Assembly: GCA_011947345.1 (NCBI GenBank)
Contig: JAAVTG010000538.1
Span: 806,001 to 870,000, forward strand
DNA length: 64,000 nucleotides
DNA from: Phytophthora quininea
Lineage: Eukaryota > Oomycota > Peronosporomycetes > Peronosporales > Peronosporaceae
Reading direction: 5' to 3'
Shown: positions 54,121 through 62,895 of the stretch, piece after piece
How the letters are laid out: each line of letters begins with the position of its first letter
How positions within the stretch are numbered: the stretch's first letter is position 1
Notes under the pieces: generated by a model
The model's input: the letters and a program-made list of their open reading frames with translations, nothing else
Told to the model about the DNA's origin: nothing
Databases searched by the model: none
Made by a program: the position numbers and the translations under genes

Positions 54121-55142
54121 TTAATCCTTCACAGCCGCCTTAAAGGCTGGCGGTCTTAGAGCCTCCACTAAATATCCAACAACTTTCTTTGGTTCCGTTT
54201 GAATCACATCTTCCATGTTCAATCGGTCCACAATAGTGTAAAAATCTGCCATGAGCCGCGAAAGGCGTGATTCAGCATCCTGCAAGTTAGTGTTCATGCA
54301 GAGACTTTTCACTTCTTTCTCCAGAGTCTTGTACGCAGTGTGGTCTGGGATGTGAGCGGACAGAAAGTAGTTCATCCATTCCGTCTCGGTAACATCTTTT
54401 CATCTTTGAAAAGCTCAAAGCCACAAATGCGCACCATCGTGCTTTGCTCAATGCAAGCACTGAGAGGCATCACAAATATACTCGCTTCTGTGCCTTGATT
54501 CAACGCTTTAATACGTCGTGTATAAATGGCGTAACTGTCCATGAAGTCACGCTTCTCCTTCTTGGAGCTGCCTCTGTATATCGGGGGTACAGGCAGGTTG
54601 GTTCCAGCCGCGACTGTGACAGCAGGCGTCTCAGAGCTGCGGTTCACCGTTGGGGGTGCCGCTCCTTGCTCGAAAGCACCCCAGCGTGCCTGAAGATGAG
54701 GCTGCACTGCCTCAGCGAGGCTCTCCAGACGCTTCCCCTGAATCCCCACAGCTTCTTCAGCCGCTTTCAACAATCGGAACTGCTCTTCGAGGAAACGCCG
54801 GTGCTCTTCCATTTGCTGCTTCATGTCTTTCTGCTGCTCGAGCATGGCCGACTGTCGGTCGTGCTGTTGCTGAAGATATTCCGATGTCTTAGCTGCCAGA
54901 TGATCCTGCTGGCGCTTCACCTGCCCAAGCTGCTCGGCAGTCATCTGCTGCACTGCCGCGGAGTGCTGAGCAAGCGCTTCAACTTGGCGTCGCGCTTCCC
55001 CGCCCTGCATTACCGCCGTTCGTGTCGTTGTTTCCCGGGTCAACGTCAACTCACGATCTGTATATGGTGGTAGTGGCGGGTAGACTGCAATCGGCATCCC
55101 CGTCTCAGAGTGAGGAACCATCGCCTCGTCGGACTCCTCCAT
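54121..55142 (-). CDS. Retrotransposon Gag (capsid part), with in-frame stop
   Basis: Begins MEESDEAMVPHSETGMPIAV with a long Gln/Glu-rich coiled coil (QQHDRQSAMLEQQKDMKQQM). The capsid-like part (PVPPIYRGSSKKEKRDFMDS) and its continuation after a missing A at A4 (plus-strand T4, 54397-54400) read MNYFLSAHIPDHTAYKTLEK and DRLNMEDVIQTEPKKVVGYL. A TAA at 54121-54123 stops the frame, yet the same frame goes straight on into the zinc knuckle and Pol. The stop may be a mutation or a suppressed stop that sets the Gag to Gag-Pol ratio. Confidence 0.85.
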
Positions 55143-55144
55143 GC

Positions 55145-55160
55145 TGGGAGCGACTCCCCA
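55145..55160 (-). other. Possible primer-binding site
   Basis: On the minus strand TGGGGAGTCGCTCCCA begins 14 bases after the 5' LTR. TGG is what the CCA end of a tRNA would pair with, but the spacing is longer than usual and I did not match it to a tRNA. Confidence 0.3.
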
Positions 55161-55174
55161 GCTAAAGAATTCTT

Positions 55175-55341
55175 TGTTGTTTGTCGCCCTTGATCAAAAG
55201 TAGAAGTCAGTATATTAGCTTAGCCTGCGTTCGACTACAGCTACCTATGTATGCTTCGTTCGTTTCGAAACCAATGCGCCGTGGCTTTTGGGGCTGCAAC
55301 CCCGCTGCCGTGGCGCTTGTGGCGCTCGCCGCGCTACAACA
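55175..55341 (-). repeat. 5' LTR (167 bp)
   Basis: Identical to 49696-49862. This is the 5' LTR because Gag starts just inside it (55142 on the minus strand). Confidence 0.95.
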
Positions 55342-55346
55342 TTGCC
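55342..55346 (+). repeat. Target-site duplication, right (TTGCC)
   Basis: Second copy of TTGCC directly after the right LTR; matches 49691-49695. Confidence 0.93.
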
Positions 55347-55460
55347 ATAAACAGTAACAAGTCCTTGCGGCAAAATCAGCATCAGTGTCGTATACTACCG
55401 CGACTCAGCTGAGTCACCTGCAGGGAATTCTGGACCGCACTTAAAAAAGTGTTACTGGAG

Positions 55461-56630
55461 ATGCCGCTCGAGCAATGCAGCGACGTCCTGGAGGCATTTC
55501 TCCACGATACGGACGCTCGGGAGCGCCAGGATCGAACACAGCAAGAAATGTCAGCTACTACCGGTAGTGGTGGCCAAGAAGCGAAGAAATTCACTAAGAA
55601 ACGCATGAGCTCGACGTGGTTGAGGAGTACGCAAGAACGTGACGTTTGCGGAAGCAAGCTCAGCTATTGGAGGCCAATAAGGCATTTCTTGCGATGAACT
55701 ACTCGGCCAGACCAATGTCGGAGGCGTGGAATGGAGCGTCCGTGGGGAAGTGGAAGGCTATCGCTCGTCTTGCACAGCAGGAGCGCAACGCAACTCTCGT
55801 TGAAAACCGGCGCCTCAAAGAGGAAGCTCGGAAGTACACGGACGCTACAAAATATGGGAAGGGTGGCAGAACTGCAAACCAAGCAATTGATCGTGGGAAG
55901 TGCAAGGAATTTACAAACACAAGCGAACTGTCAACACCCTCTACAGTCCAGGAACTCGGTCGTGTTTGAGATGCTGGAAGAAAAGATCAACACCCGATTC
56001 CGTCAGAATGAGCACGTCTTCAAGAGCCTCCAGTTCGCACTGACACCGGACAGAGAGTAAACTTCTCCTATGAGGGTGGAGCAACGATCGGATTTACGCA
56101 TGATCAGCTTTTGCCGTTCGAGGAAGGCGCTGTATTGGCGACGCTGTGGGGATACTCGAGGGTGGAGGGTTCCCTCATCGCAGCCAGCACGTGTTCAAAA
56201 CTGGGAAGACACTTTCGCCGTCCATTCGAGCTTGTCGATCTGTCTCGAGCGCGGTACAATCGATCTCAACACGGACAGTTCGATCAAGCGGTTTGTCACT
56301 GCTCGAGGAGTTTTCTTCTTGGCAGAAGGAACTTCCGAGTGGACTGCGAATTTGAACGGGTCTGGCTCATGGACTCAGACGACTGGAGAAGGCGGATAGT
56401 TCATGGTGCCGCGACGTGCATTTGATCCAGACGCAGGAAGGAAGATGTACCAGCTCCGCTCCAAAGTGTTTCTCAAGCCAAACGAGCTGTCGTCGAGCGG
56501 GGCGCGAACCAAGGCCGGCGTTGCCAATGGCGTCGTCTTTTCCATCTTCCACGATCTCATCAAGTCCAAACGGCAATTTGCTGAGAACGCCTTGCTTGGT
56601 GGCGTACATGCCATAAACACTATGGCTTGA
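55461..56630 (+). pseudogene. bZIP-like/START-like protein, subfamily C, degenerate
   Basis: Begins MPLEQCSDVLEAFLHDTDAR, the subfamily C leader. A missing T at T3 (55645-55647) leads to LRKQAQLLEANKAFLAMN. Further frame changes near 55,840 and 56,055 lead to FEMLEEKINTRFRQNEHVFK and FTHDQLLPFEEGAVLATLWG. The frame changes again several times before SKVFLKPNELSSSGARTKAG and the usual ending FHDLIKSKRQFAENALLGGV at TGA 56628-56630. With shifts in both directions and more of them than its neighbours, this is the family member most likely to be decayed. Confidence 0.55.
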
Positions 56631-56773
56631 TGAATATCAAGCACAGACGAATTGGCATCACCACGAGAGCTTTACGCTGGTCAGAGTGGTAAAGCCATCA
56701 TCATTGACAGGATCAAAAACTCAAGATTTGACAAGCTGGAGACTGAATTTCTCTTCCGCTCGGTGTTTTACAG

Positions 56774-58084
56774 ATGGAGGGGCTAATTGATGATGGCGTG
56801 GCAGTAGCGCAGCTGAGCGAGTCCTTGGCGACTGTGCCAGGTCTTATTCCTCCGCAATGCGAGCAGGAAGACACTCTCGATTCTTTATCGTGGGAGCCGA
56901 ACATGCTGGCGCCAGAACCAGAACTAACAACGGAAATGACTACGCCTCCAAAACGACCACCAATCTCGCAGTCTCATGTATCACAGCCGCCCAAGAAGAA
57001 GCCTAGTTTGTCTTGGAAGCGTCGGAAGGAGGAACTGCAGCGACTACGAAGCGAGACGCAGGCGATGCAGACTCATGTGGCGTTCCTGTCGCTGAAGAAA
57101 ACCTACGAGCTGATGCTGGACGAGAACCTGCAGACTCCAGCTCAGAAGCAATGGAAAGCCACTGCAGTGGCTGAAAGGAAGCGATGTCAAGAAGCGAACG
57201 ATGAAAACGCACGACTGAAACAAGACCTGCAACGCTGCATTCAGACTCGCAATACGCTTCAAAATGTGCTTACTGCAGCAGAAGCTAGCCAGCAAGAGCA
57301 GCTTTGGGGTAAGGCTGTTGTGACAGAAGCGCTACAAGTCGAGATGCGAATGTGTTACAAAATGGAGCTGCAGAGCTCTGTCGTGTTCGACTTGTTGGAG
57401 CGCTGTATGGATAAAAGACTATGTCAAGTGGGGGATATCTTTCGTGACGGCTATATCTCGCCACATGACCCTGAATCCGACCAAGTTCGAGTGCATCGAA
57501 GCAACGACAAGGAAGCAGACGCTATGGTGGAGCTCACTCGCTCTCGAGTAATGCCGTTTGCCGCCGAGAAAGCGTCAACGGCAGCTTGGAGTTTGATACA
57601 GAGAGGCGTTACTTCAGAGGAGCTGGCTGGTCGAATCGTACGCGGATCGGAGGACTCGGTAGCCTCTCTTGGCCAGTTCACATATCATCTGAAGGACGAC
57701 GGAGTGGTGCAGGCAAAAGTCTATAGCTTGATGAGGAGGGTGCCCGTCCCTGGCGGCTTTCTGGGGCTTATCGAGTCGGTTACCGAGTGGCTGGCCGATA
57801 TTTCGAGCTCGAGTCCGTGGCGGTTCGCATCACAGGACTCTGGGTGGATAATGGTGCGTCCCATTGACTCGACAAGCGCCTCGCTGGAGCTGTGTCACGT
57901 GCAGTCATCGATCCGTCTCCGGTCATGTGACGCCTTGTTCAATGATGAGCCGAGTAAATATCCCAGCGCGCCGTCGCTACTGACGCGCAGTGTGAGCGAG
58001 GTCGTCATCTCGTTCTTCCGCAAGACCATGAGCTCCAAGCACCAACTGCTTGACAACGAGCTGCTCGACAACTCGCGCAGGTAA
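56774..58084 (+). CDS. bZIP-like/START-like protein, subfamily C (intact)
   Basis: One frame of 436 residues, no introns. Begins MEGLIDDGVAVAQLSESLAT, with a leader longer than in its relatives. Basic coiled coil KKPSLSWKRRKEELQRLRSE, then LQKQWKATAVAERKRCQEAN-like helix (QKQWKATAVAERKRCQEAND), VFDLLERCMDKRLCQ, VMPFAAEKASTAAWSLIQRG, RRVPVPGGFLGLIESVTEWL and VVISFFRKTMSSKHQLLDNE. All conserved blocks of the family are in order, so it is a second good reference for the group. Ends at TAA 58082-58084. Function unknown. Confidence 0.78.
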   Translation: MEGLIDDGVAVAQLSESLATVPGLIPPQCEQEDTLDSLSWEPNMLAPEPELTTEMTTPPKRPPISQSHVSQPPKKKPSLSWKRRKEELQRLRSETQAMQTHVAFLSLKKTYELMLDENLQTPAQKQWKATAVAERKRCQEANDENARLKQDLQRCIQTRNTLQNVLTAAEASQQEQLWGKAVVTEALQVEMRMCYKMELQSSVVFDLLERCMDKRLCQVGDIFRDGYISPHDPESDQVRVHRSNDKEADAMVELTRSRVMPFAAEKASTAAWSLIQRGVTSEELAGRIVRGSEDSVASLGQFTYHLKDDGVVQAKVYSLMRRVPVPGGFLGLIESVTEWLADISSSSPWRFASQDSGWIMVRPIDSTSASLELCHVQSSIRLRSCDALFNDEPSKYPSAPSLLTRSVSEVVISFFRKTMSSKHQLLDNELLDNSRR

Positions 58085-58267
58085 GGGCAACTTTCACACG
58101 TCACACATTTATCAAGTTATGTACGGGATATTGATTGTTCCACGTCCGTAAATACATGTTGTCTTATCGTTAAAAATTGACCGTAATCATGCGATGATGA
58201 CGACCATATTTTGTGTACAGTTGGTGTACAGCTTGCCAGTGGCCGTCTCACGTCCTCACACACAAGA

Positions 58268-59507
58268 ATGACCGACCTGGACTCTCTGTTCACCACCAAT
58301 GTACCCGGAAAGCTGGCGTGGCAACCGCCGTCGCAGGACTGCGACGCCGTGCTGCAGGATTTTCTGCAAGAAATGATCGAATTGGACCAGCAGCCAGCCG
58401 CCGAGTCCCCCAAGAAGGTCAAGATTCCGGTGGACGAAGACCCGCGACCGACTAAGAGGCCCAAGACCGACACGCAGCGCTGGCAGCGCCGCAAACAAAG
58501 TCTGCAAAAGCTGCAGAGCGAGGCAGACTCGTTGCAGAGCCAGGTGCAAGCTCTCCTCCGTCAGAAGAAGGTCGTAGGACCGTCGCAATGGGCGGAGCAA
58601 CAGAACCAGCAGTTGAAGGGACAAGTGGACGCCTGTGTGCAGATTTCAGGAGCTTTAAAGACGGTGCTTAATGCTGCTGGACGGCTGAGGGTGCAGCAGT
58701 TGGAGAGGGACTCGATCGCCTCTAGGGCACTGAGAGTTGAGATGATGCTGCAGCGACAGACGGACGAAGTGGATCCGCTGGTCTTTGACATGTTGGAGGC
58801 CAGTGTGAACGCTCGAGTGGGGGATCTCCAGCTCATTGCAAACGAGATGCTGCAGCCCCTGACGGTGGTCAGTTCTGAGGATATTCAGATCTGCCGCTCG
58901 AATGAAACTCATCCGGTGGTGGAGTTTCGGACGGCAAGGATGTTGCCGTTCGATGTGGACACGGTGGGTCGGGTCTGTTGGGGGTCTCGAACCTTGGCTG
59001 TATTGCGTCTAGACCTGGAGGACGAGTGGTCAGGCGGTCGGCAGATGTCGTCGCCAGCGATGTCTGCTTGCCAGTGGTGTTGGGCAAGGGGCGATGTGTG
59101 GAAATTCGCACGCGCTGCGTCGTCAAGCGCTTCCAAGTGCAAGGAAGCTTCGTGGTTATTGCGGAGTCTTTGACCGAGTGGCCAGCTCACCTGGTAGACT
59201 CGGGGGCCTGGACGCGCACGACAAGAGAGTCTGGCTGGGGGCTCGCTCATCCGTACCCTGCCACCAGGGGAATTTGGCATCGCGTTCGTCTGCGTCGAGG
59301 TTTATGATGCACCTATCGACCGCGCCATCTACAACAGACATCGATGACAGTCATAGACTGCTGAAAAGCGCCGCCGTGAGCGACATCGTCATCCCTTCGT
59401 TCCAGCAGCTCATCCGTCACCGGCAACAAAATGTCGACAACCACCTCATGGACGCTGCATGCAGCACGATCACTAACTGCATGACCCGTTTCCTAACGAA
59501 ATCATGA
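58268..59507 (+). CDS. bZIP-like/START-like protein, subfamily C
   Basis: Starts MTDLDSLFTTNVPGKLAWQP, with the leader block CDAVLQDFLQEMIELDQQ. Basic coiled coil RPKTDTQRWQRRKQSLQKLQ, helix, LVFDMLEASVNARVGDLQLI and MLPFDVDTVGRVCW. Two breaks by one missing base lie in G5 runs (58980-58984 and 59237-59241). The following frames supply VVKRFQVQGSFVVIAESLTE and SDIVIPSFQQLIRHRQQNVD, ending TGA 59505-59507. Both breaks fit homopolymer error, so the gene is probably intact. Confidence 0.72.
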
Positions 59508-59613
59508 CCTGCACTTTCGTATCAATCAATACTATAAGTCAAGCGTTTAGCTATTTTACTGCTGGAATCACCTTGCATGTTGTTTTCAAAAAATATAATG
59601 GCACAGTGTTTAG

Positions 59614-60775
59614 TTATTTACAAGTCCTCTCTTCCTCGCTATAATCTGGGGAGCCTTGCACGCGGCTGTGGATCATCTCGTCGAGAATGGCGTTCTCGAG
59701 TATCTGCTCACGGGCTTCGAGGATCTTGCGATAGGACGGCACCACCACTTCTGCAAGCATCTTGAGGTGGTCCGGTTGGTCCATTGCAATACCCGCAGAC
59801 AGCCCTGGCGTCATGCAGACGATGGTCTGGAACAAGCTCAACGGCGCTTTGCTTTTGCTGCTGCTGAAGTTCTGCACGATGCAGTAGCCGCGTTCGCGGA
59901 TCGGGACGCTGCTCGGATGACGTCGCGCGTAGTCTCGAGGCCAGTCGCCCATGCCTTCCCAGACGAGCACGATCCTATGAGGCTCCACGACGCGTCGACA
60001 CGCTCCACGCAGTAGAATGTCCACCCCTTGTCCTCCGTCGTGTTGTAGCACGCACTTGCGTTTGAGGTATGTGATGGTGTCGGCCCCGTCGGCCTCAATT
60101 GTGTCGGTCATGTTGAGTACCGAGTTCTTCTTGGCGGTGGTCCACATGGCGCCGCTGATGGTGTCGAGCGCGAACGGCGCGACCTTGGCGGACGAGAAGC
60201 GCACGAACGTGCCGTGTTGTCCTCCAGCGACCACCTGCGCGTCGTCGAGCTGCGTCTTGTCGTGATTCAGTCCGGCGTCTCTGAACACGACGTCCAGCTC
60301 GTCATACTGACTCTGCAGACTCTGCTCCATCTTCTGGAAGAGCGGGGCGTCCACACTCGGCTCGTACTCGAGTTGGGCGCTGCAATGCGGGACAAAGGGG
60401 ATCCCCTTATTCGGACTGTCCACCGCCGGGTGACATGCCTGGAGGACGCTCTGTAACCGTCGTTTATGCTCATCTCCCAGTTCGGTTGCTTTCGTTGACG
60501 CGCAGGCAAAAGGCACTTGTTCTTCTTGGTCCTGGCGGCCTGCAAGCGGTCCTCCAGGTCCTGTACGTCGCGCTGTAACTTCTTAAGGTCCTCGTCGCCG
60601 CGCCGCCGCTTCCTACAGCTTCGCTTGGGGGCTGTTTGCTCATGTTGACGCGAACGGGCTGGGCCTTGGCTAGAATCGCCGCCAGAATGGCGTCCCTGGC
60701 GCTCTGTCCGGTCGTTGCTGCTCCGAGCGGAGGGATCTCCGCGAAGACGTCGCCCCGAGCGAACCGGCAGTGCAT
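59614..60775 (-). CDS. bZIP-like/START-like protein, subfamily B
   Basis: The likely start is ATG 60775 (MHCRFARGDVFAEIPPLGAA); an inner ATG at 60643 is possible. A missing C in C5 (plus-strand G5, 60627-60631) leads to the basic coiled coil (RKRRRGDEDLKKLQRDVQDL), and another shift near 60,520 to the long C-terminal frame. That frame has YEPSVDAPLFQKMEQSLQSQ, KVAPFALDTISGAMWTTAKK, GMGDWPRDYARRHPSSVPIR and PSYRKILEAREQILENAILD, ending at TAG (59614). The layout matches the other subfamily B genes, but no intron is evident. Confidence 0.68.
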
Positions 60776-61557
60776 CGCCAAAGTGAAACTGAGCGGCTTG
60801 GCAATACTTTCAGCGCATCCAAAAGGCAGTAAAAAGACTGCTTTTGGGGGCAGCAAAGACAAACTATCCGCTCTATACGTATACTGCGTAGGACATCCCA
60901 TACGATCTGCGAGAGACTGATTGCTGGACGCTAGATAGTATCCGGATCGATTGCGGTCGAAACGCCGCAAAGCCTGATTACGGCGTGCACGAGACACTGC
61001 GAAAAAGTATTACGGTCAAGAGATGACCTGAGACCTGCCGAACAGCCTACTTCATGACGTGCCGCAACGTTTGACACGCACCCGGTTGCCGCGGGATATT
61101 TGAGTGGTCTCGATGCTCGTCCTCGTCCTCGGCTGCTGCACCTCCTGCTCATCGCCTTAGCCAAGCTGTTTTTCTAGTCCAAGCACGCCAAGTGCAACCT
61201 CCGCAGCACGAGCTGCAACCACCAATCTCCAGTGGTGCCATGATGGCGGCCATCGTGCGTGGCGCTGCCGCGATCAATGTGTACGGCCGACCGCCCCGGG
61301 GAGGGCTATCCTCGCGGATCGGAGCAGGCAGATCCGCTTCGAGTGCAATGACCGACGCCGGATGTCTCGACCAGAACCATTTGCTGGCGATGTGGTTTAC
61401 ACCCGAGCGACGGACACAATCTCCGAGCCGCCGCCAACGACGACAACTGCGCGACAAGCTGTTAAAGAGAGAGAGAGCTGGTGGAGATTGCTGCGCAAAT
61501 GGAGCAATCAGCGTGACGAGAACAACAACGAGATTCGAGTTCAATTACTAGGGACTT
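60776..61557. other. Unassigned region with a coding-like plus-strand frame
   Basis: Around 61270-61555 a plus-strand frame reads RQIRFECNDRRRMSRPEPF and continues AVKERESWWRLLRKWSNQRD, which looks like a real basic protein, but I cannot find its start or a family. Another frame (61192-61551) and a minus frame (61149-61544) overlap it. It may be a small gene with frame errors. The rest is the promoter side of the gene at 59614-60775. Confidence 0.3.
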
Positions 61558-62895
61558 TTAACTACTTTTACCTACTTGGTCTATCGCTGCCGTGGCCCGC
61601 GCCGAGTCGAGCAGGACGTTCTCAAAGCACTGCAAATGCGACGTCAAGATCTCGCGGAACGACGGGATGACGACGTCCCCAACCGCGCCCGTAAACGTCG
61701 ATCGCGGCGGAGCGCACACGCTGCTGTCTGAGTCGTTGGGCCGCAGTTTGATCATCGTCCGGACCTGGCTGTGCATCGACTGGTGCTTGCACACCACGAC
61801 CCAGCCAAATTCCTCGGTCGTGTGTTTCCACGTGGCCCCCGTCTTGTGGTGCACCGACCACCCGAGCAGGACTGCACCAGCAGCACCATGCCTGTGGCCA
61901 CGATAAACCGACGGAGCACCGTGTAGGTAACAGTGTCGACGCGGTCGTTGCTGTCGAGCGGCAGTGTGTAGCAAGCCTTGGACTCGACGACATCCGCCGA
62001 CCGCAGCGCCGTGCAGGACACAGTCTTGTTGGCCACATTCCCCAGCTCGATGAGCTCCCAGATCGTGCTGATGGTCTGGTCTCTGCTGTACGGGAACATG
62101 CGAACATATTCAAACTCGGCTGTCGGCACAGCTTCTCGACCTTCTTCACGGCAAATGCGCATGTGCTCGGCGTTCCCTTCGAGTTGCGGCTGGAGATCGA
62201 TGATGCTGTCAAGTTCATGCAGACGCGCGTTGATCTTGCTCTCGAGTTGGTCGAACACTTCGTTGTCGCCAAGGACAAAGCTTAGGTGGGGAACGCGCCC
62301 ACCGTCGACGCCCTCGTCAGTGCTGCGCATTTAGCGACCAATTGCTGCTGCTTCAAACTCGCAGACAGCAGTTGGTCGTGCATTACCTCGGCGGTTTTCG
62401 AGTACAATTGGAGCTCGCTTCGCAGTCGAGTATTCTCTTCTTGGGCGTCTTGACAGCGTTGCCGCGCGATCGCCGCTACGGATTTCCAGTGCTCCTCTTC
62501 CTCAGTAAGAATGTCCGAGTCTTTAAGTACATGCCGTGGCTGTGCTGGATCTGCAGGTGAGCCAAGCGAAGTTCCAGCGCCGTGGACTCGTCCCGAAGAG
62601 TTTGAATTTCCTGCTTCCGACGCAGCCACGACGTGTTTCGTCTCTTTCTCGGCGTGGAGCTGGGTGAGTCAGGCGACTTTAAGTCGCTAGCGACTTTGAG
62701 CTTCTTGTTCGTCGGTTCGAAATCGCTGTTCAGCTTGTACTTGGTGTCGACATGCTCCGCTGCTTGGAACTGGTCGAGCTCGTCCATTTCGCTTAGGAAA
62801 TTAGTCAGCACGAGGTCGCTCTCGAATGAGTCGACCCCAATATAGCTACCGTCTCCATCAACGTGGCGCGACATCCGTGGCAGGTCGTCCCGCAA
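61558..62895 (-). CDS. bZIP-like/START-like protein, subfamily C
   Basis: Starts MRDDLPRMSRHVDGDGSYIG, with leader block SDLVLTNFLSEMDELDQFQA and basic coiled coil PRKRRNTSWLRRKQEIQTLR. Frame changes by one missing base near 62,540, at G3 (plus-strand C3, 62298-62300) and near 61,885 lead through HWKSVAAIARQRCQDAQEEN, VFDQLESKINARLHELDSII, RMFPYSRDQTISTIWELIEL and LRRFIVATGMVLLVQ to FGWVVVCKHQSMHSQVRTMI and VVIPSFREILTSHLQCFENV. Ends at TAG near 61558. Only one of the three breaks is at a clear homopolymer. Confidence 0.65.

Larger units (their letters stand above)
49696..55341 (-). mobile_element. Full-length Ty3/Gypsy (chromovirus-type) LTR retrotransposon
   Basis: A 5,646-bp element on the minus strand, bounded by identical 167-bp LTRs and a TTGCC target duplication. 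In coding order: Gag (55142 down), zinc knuckle, protease-like region, reverse transcriptase, RNase H, integrase and a C-terminal chromodomain. The order RT-RNase H-integrase defines Ty3/Gypsy and the chromodomain the chromoviruses. Identical LTRs mean a very recent insertion. Apart from one in-frame stop in Gag, all breaks are single missing bases in homopolymers. It inserted into a transposase remnant. Confidence 0.95.
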
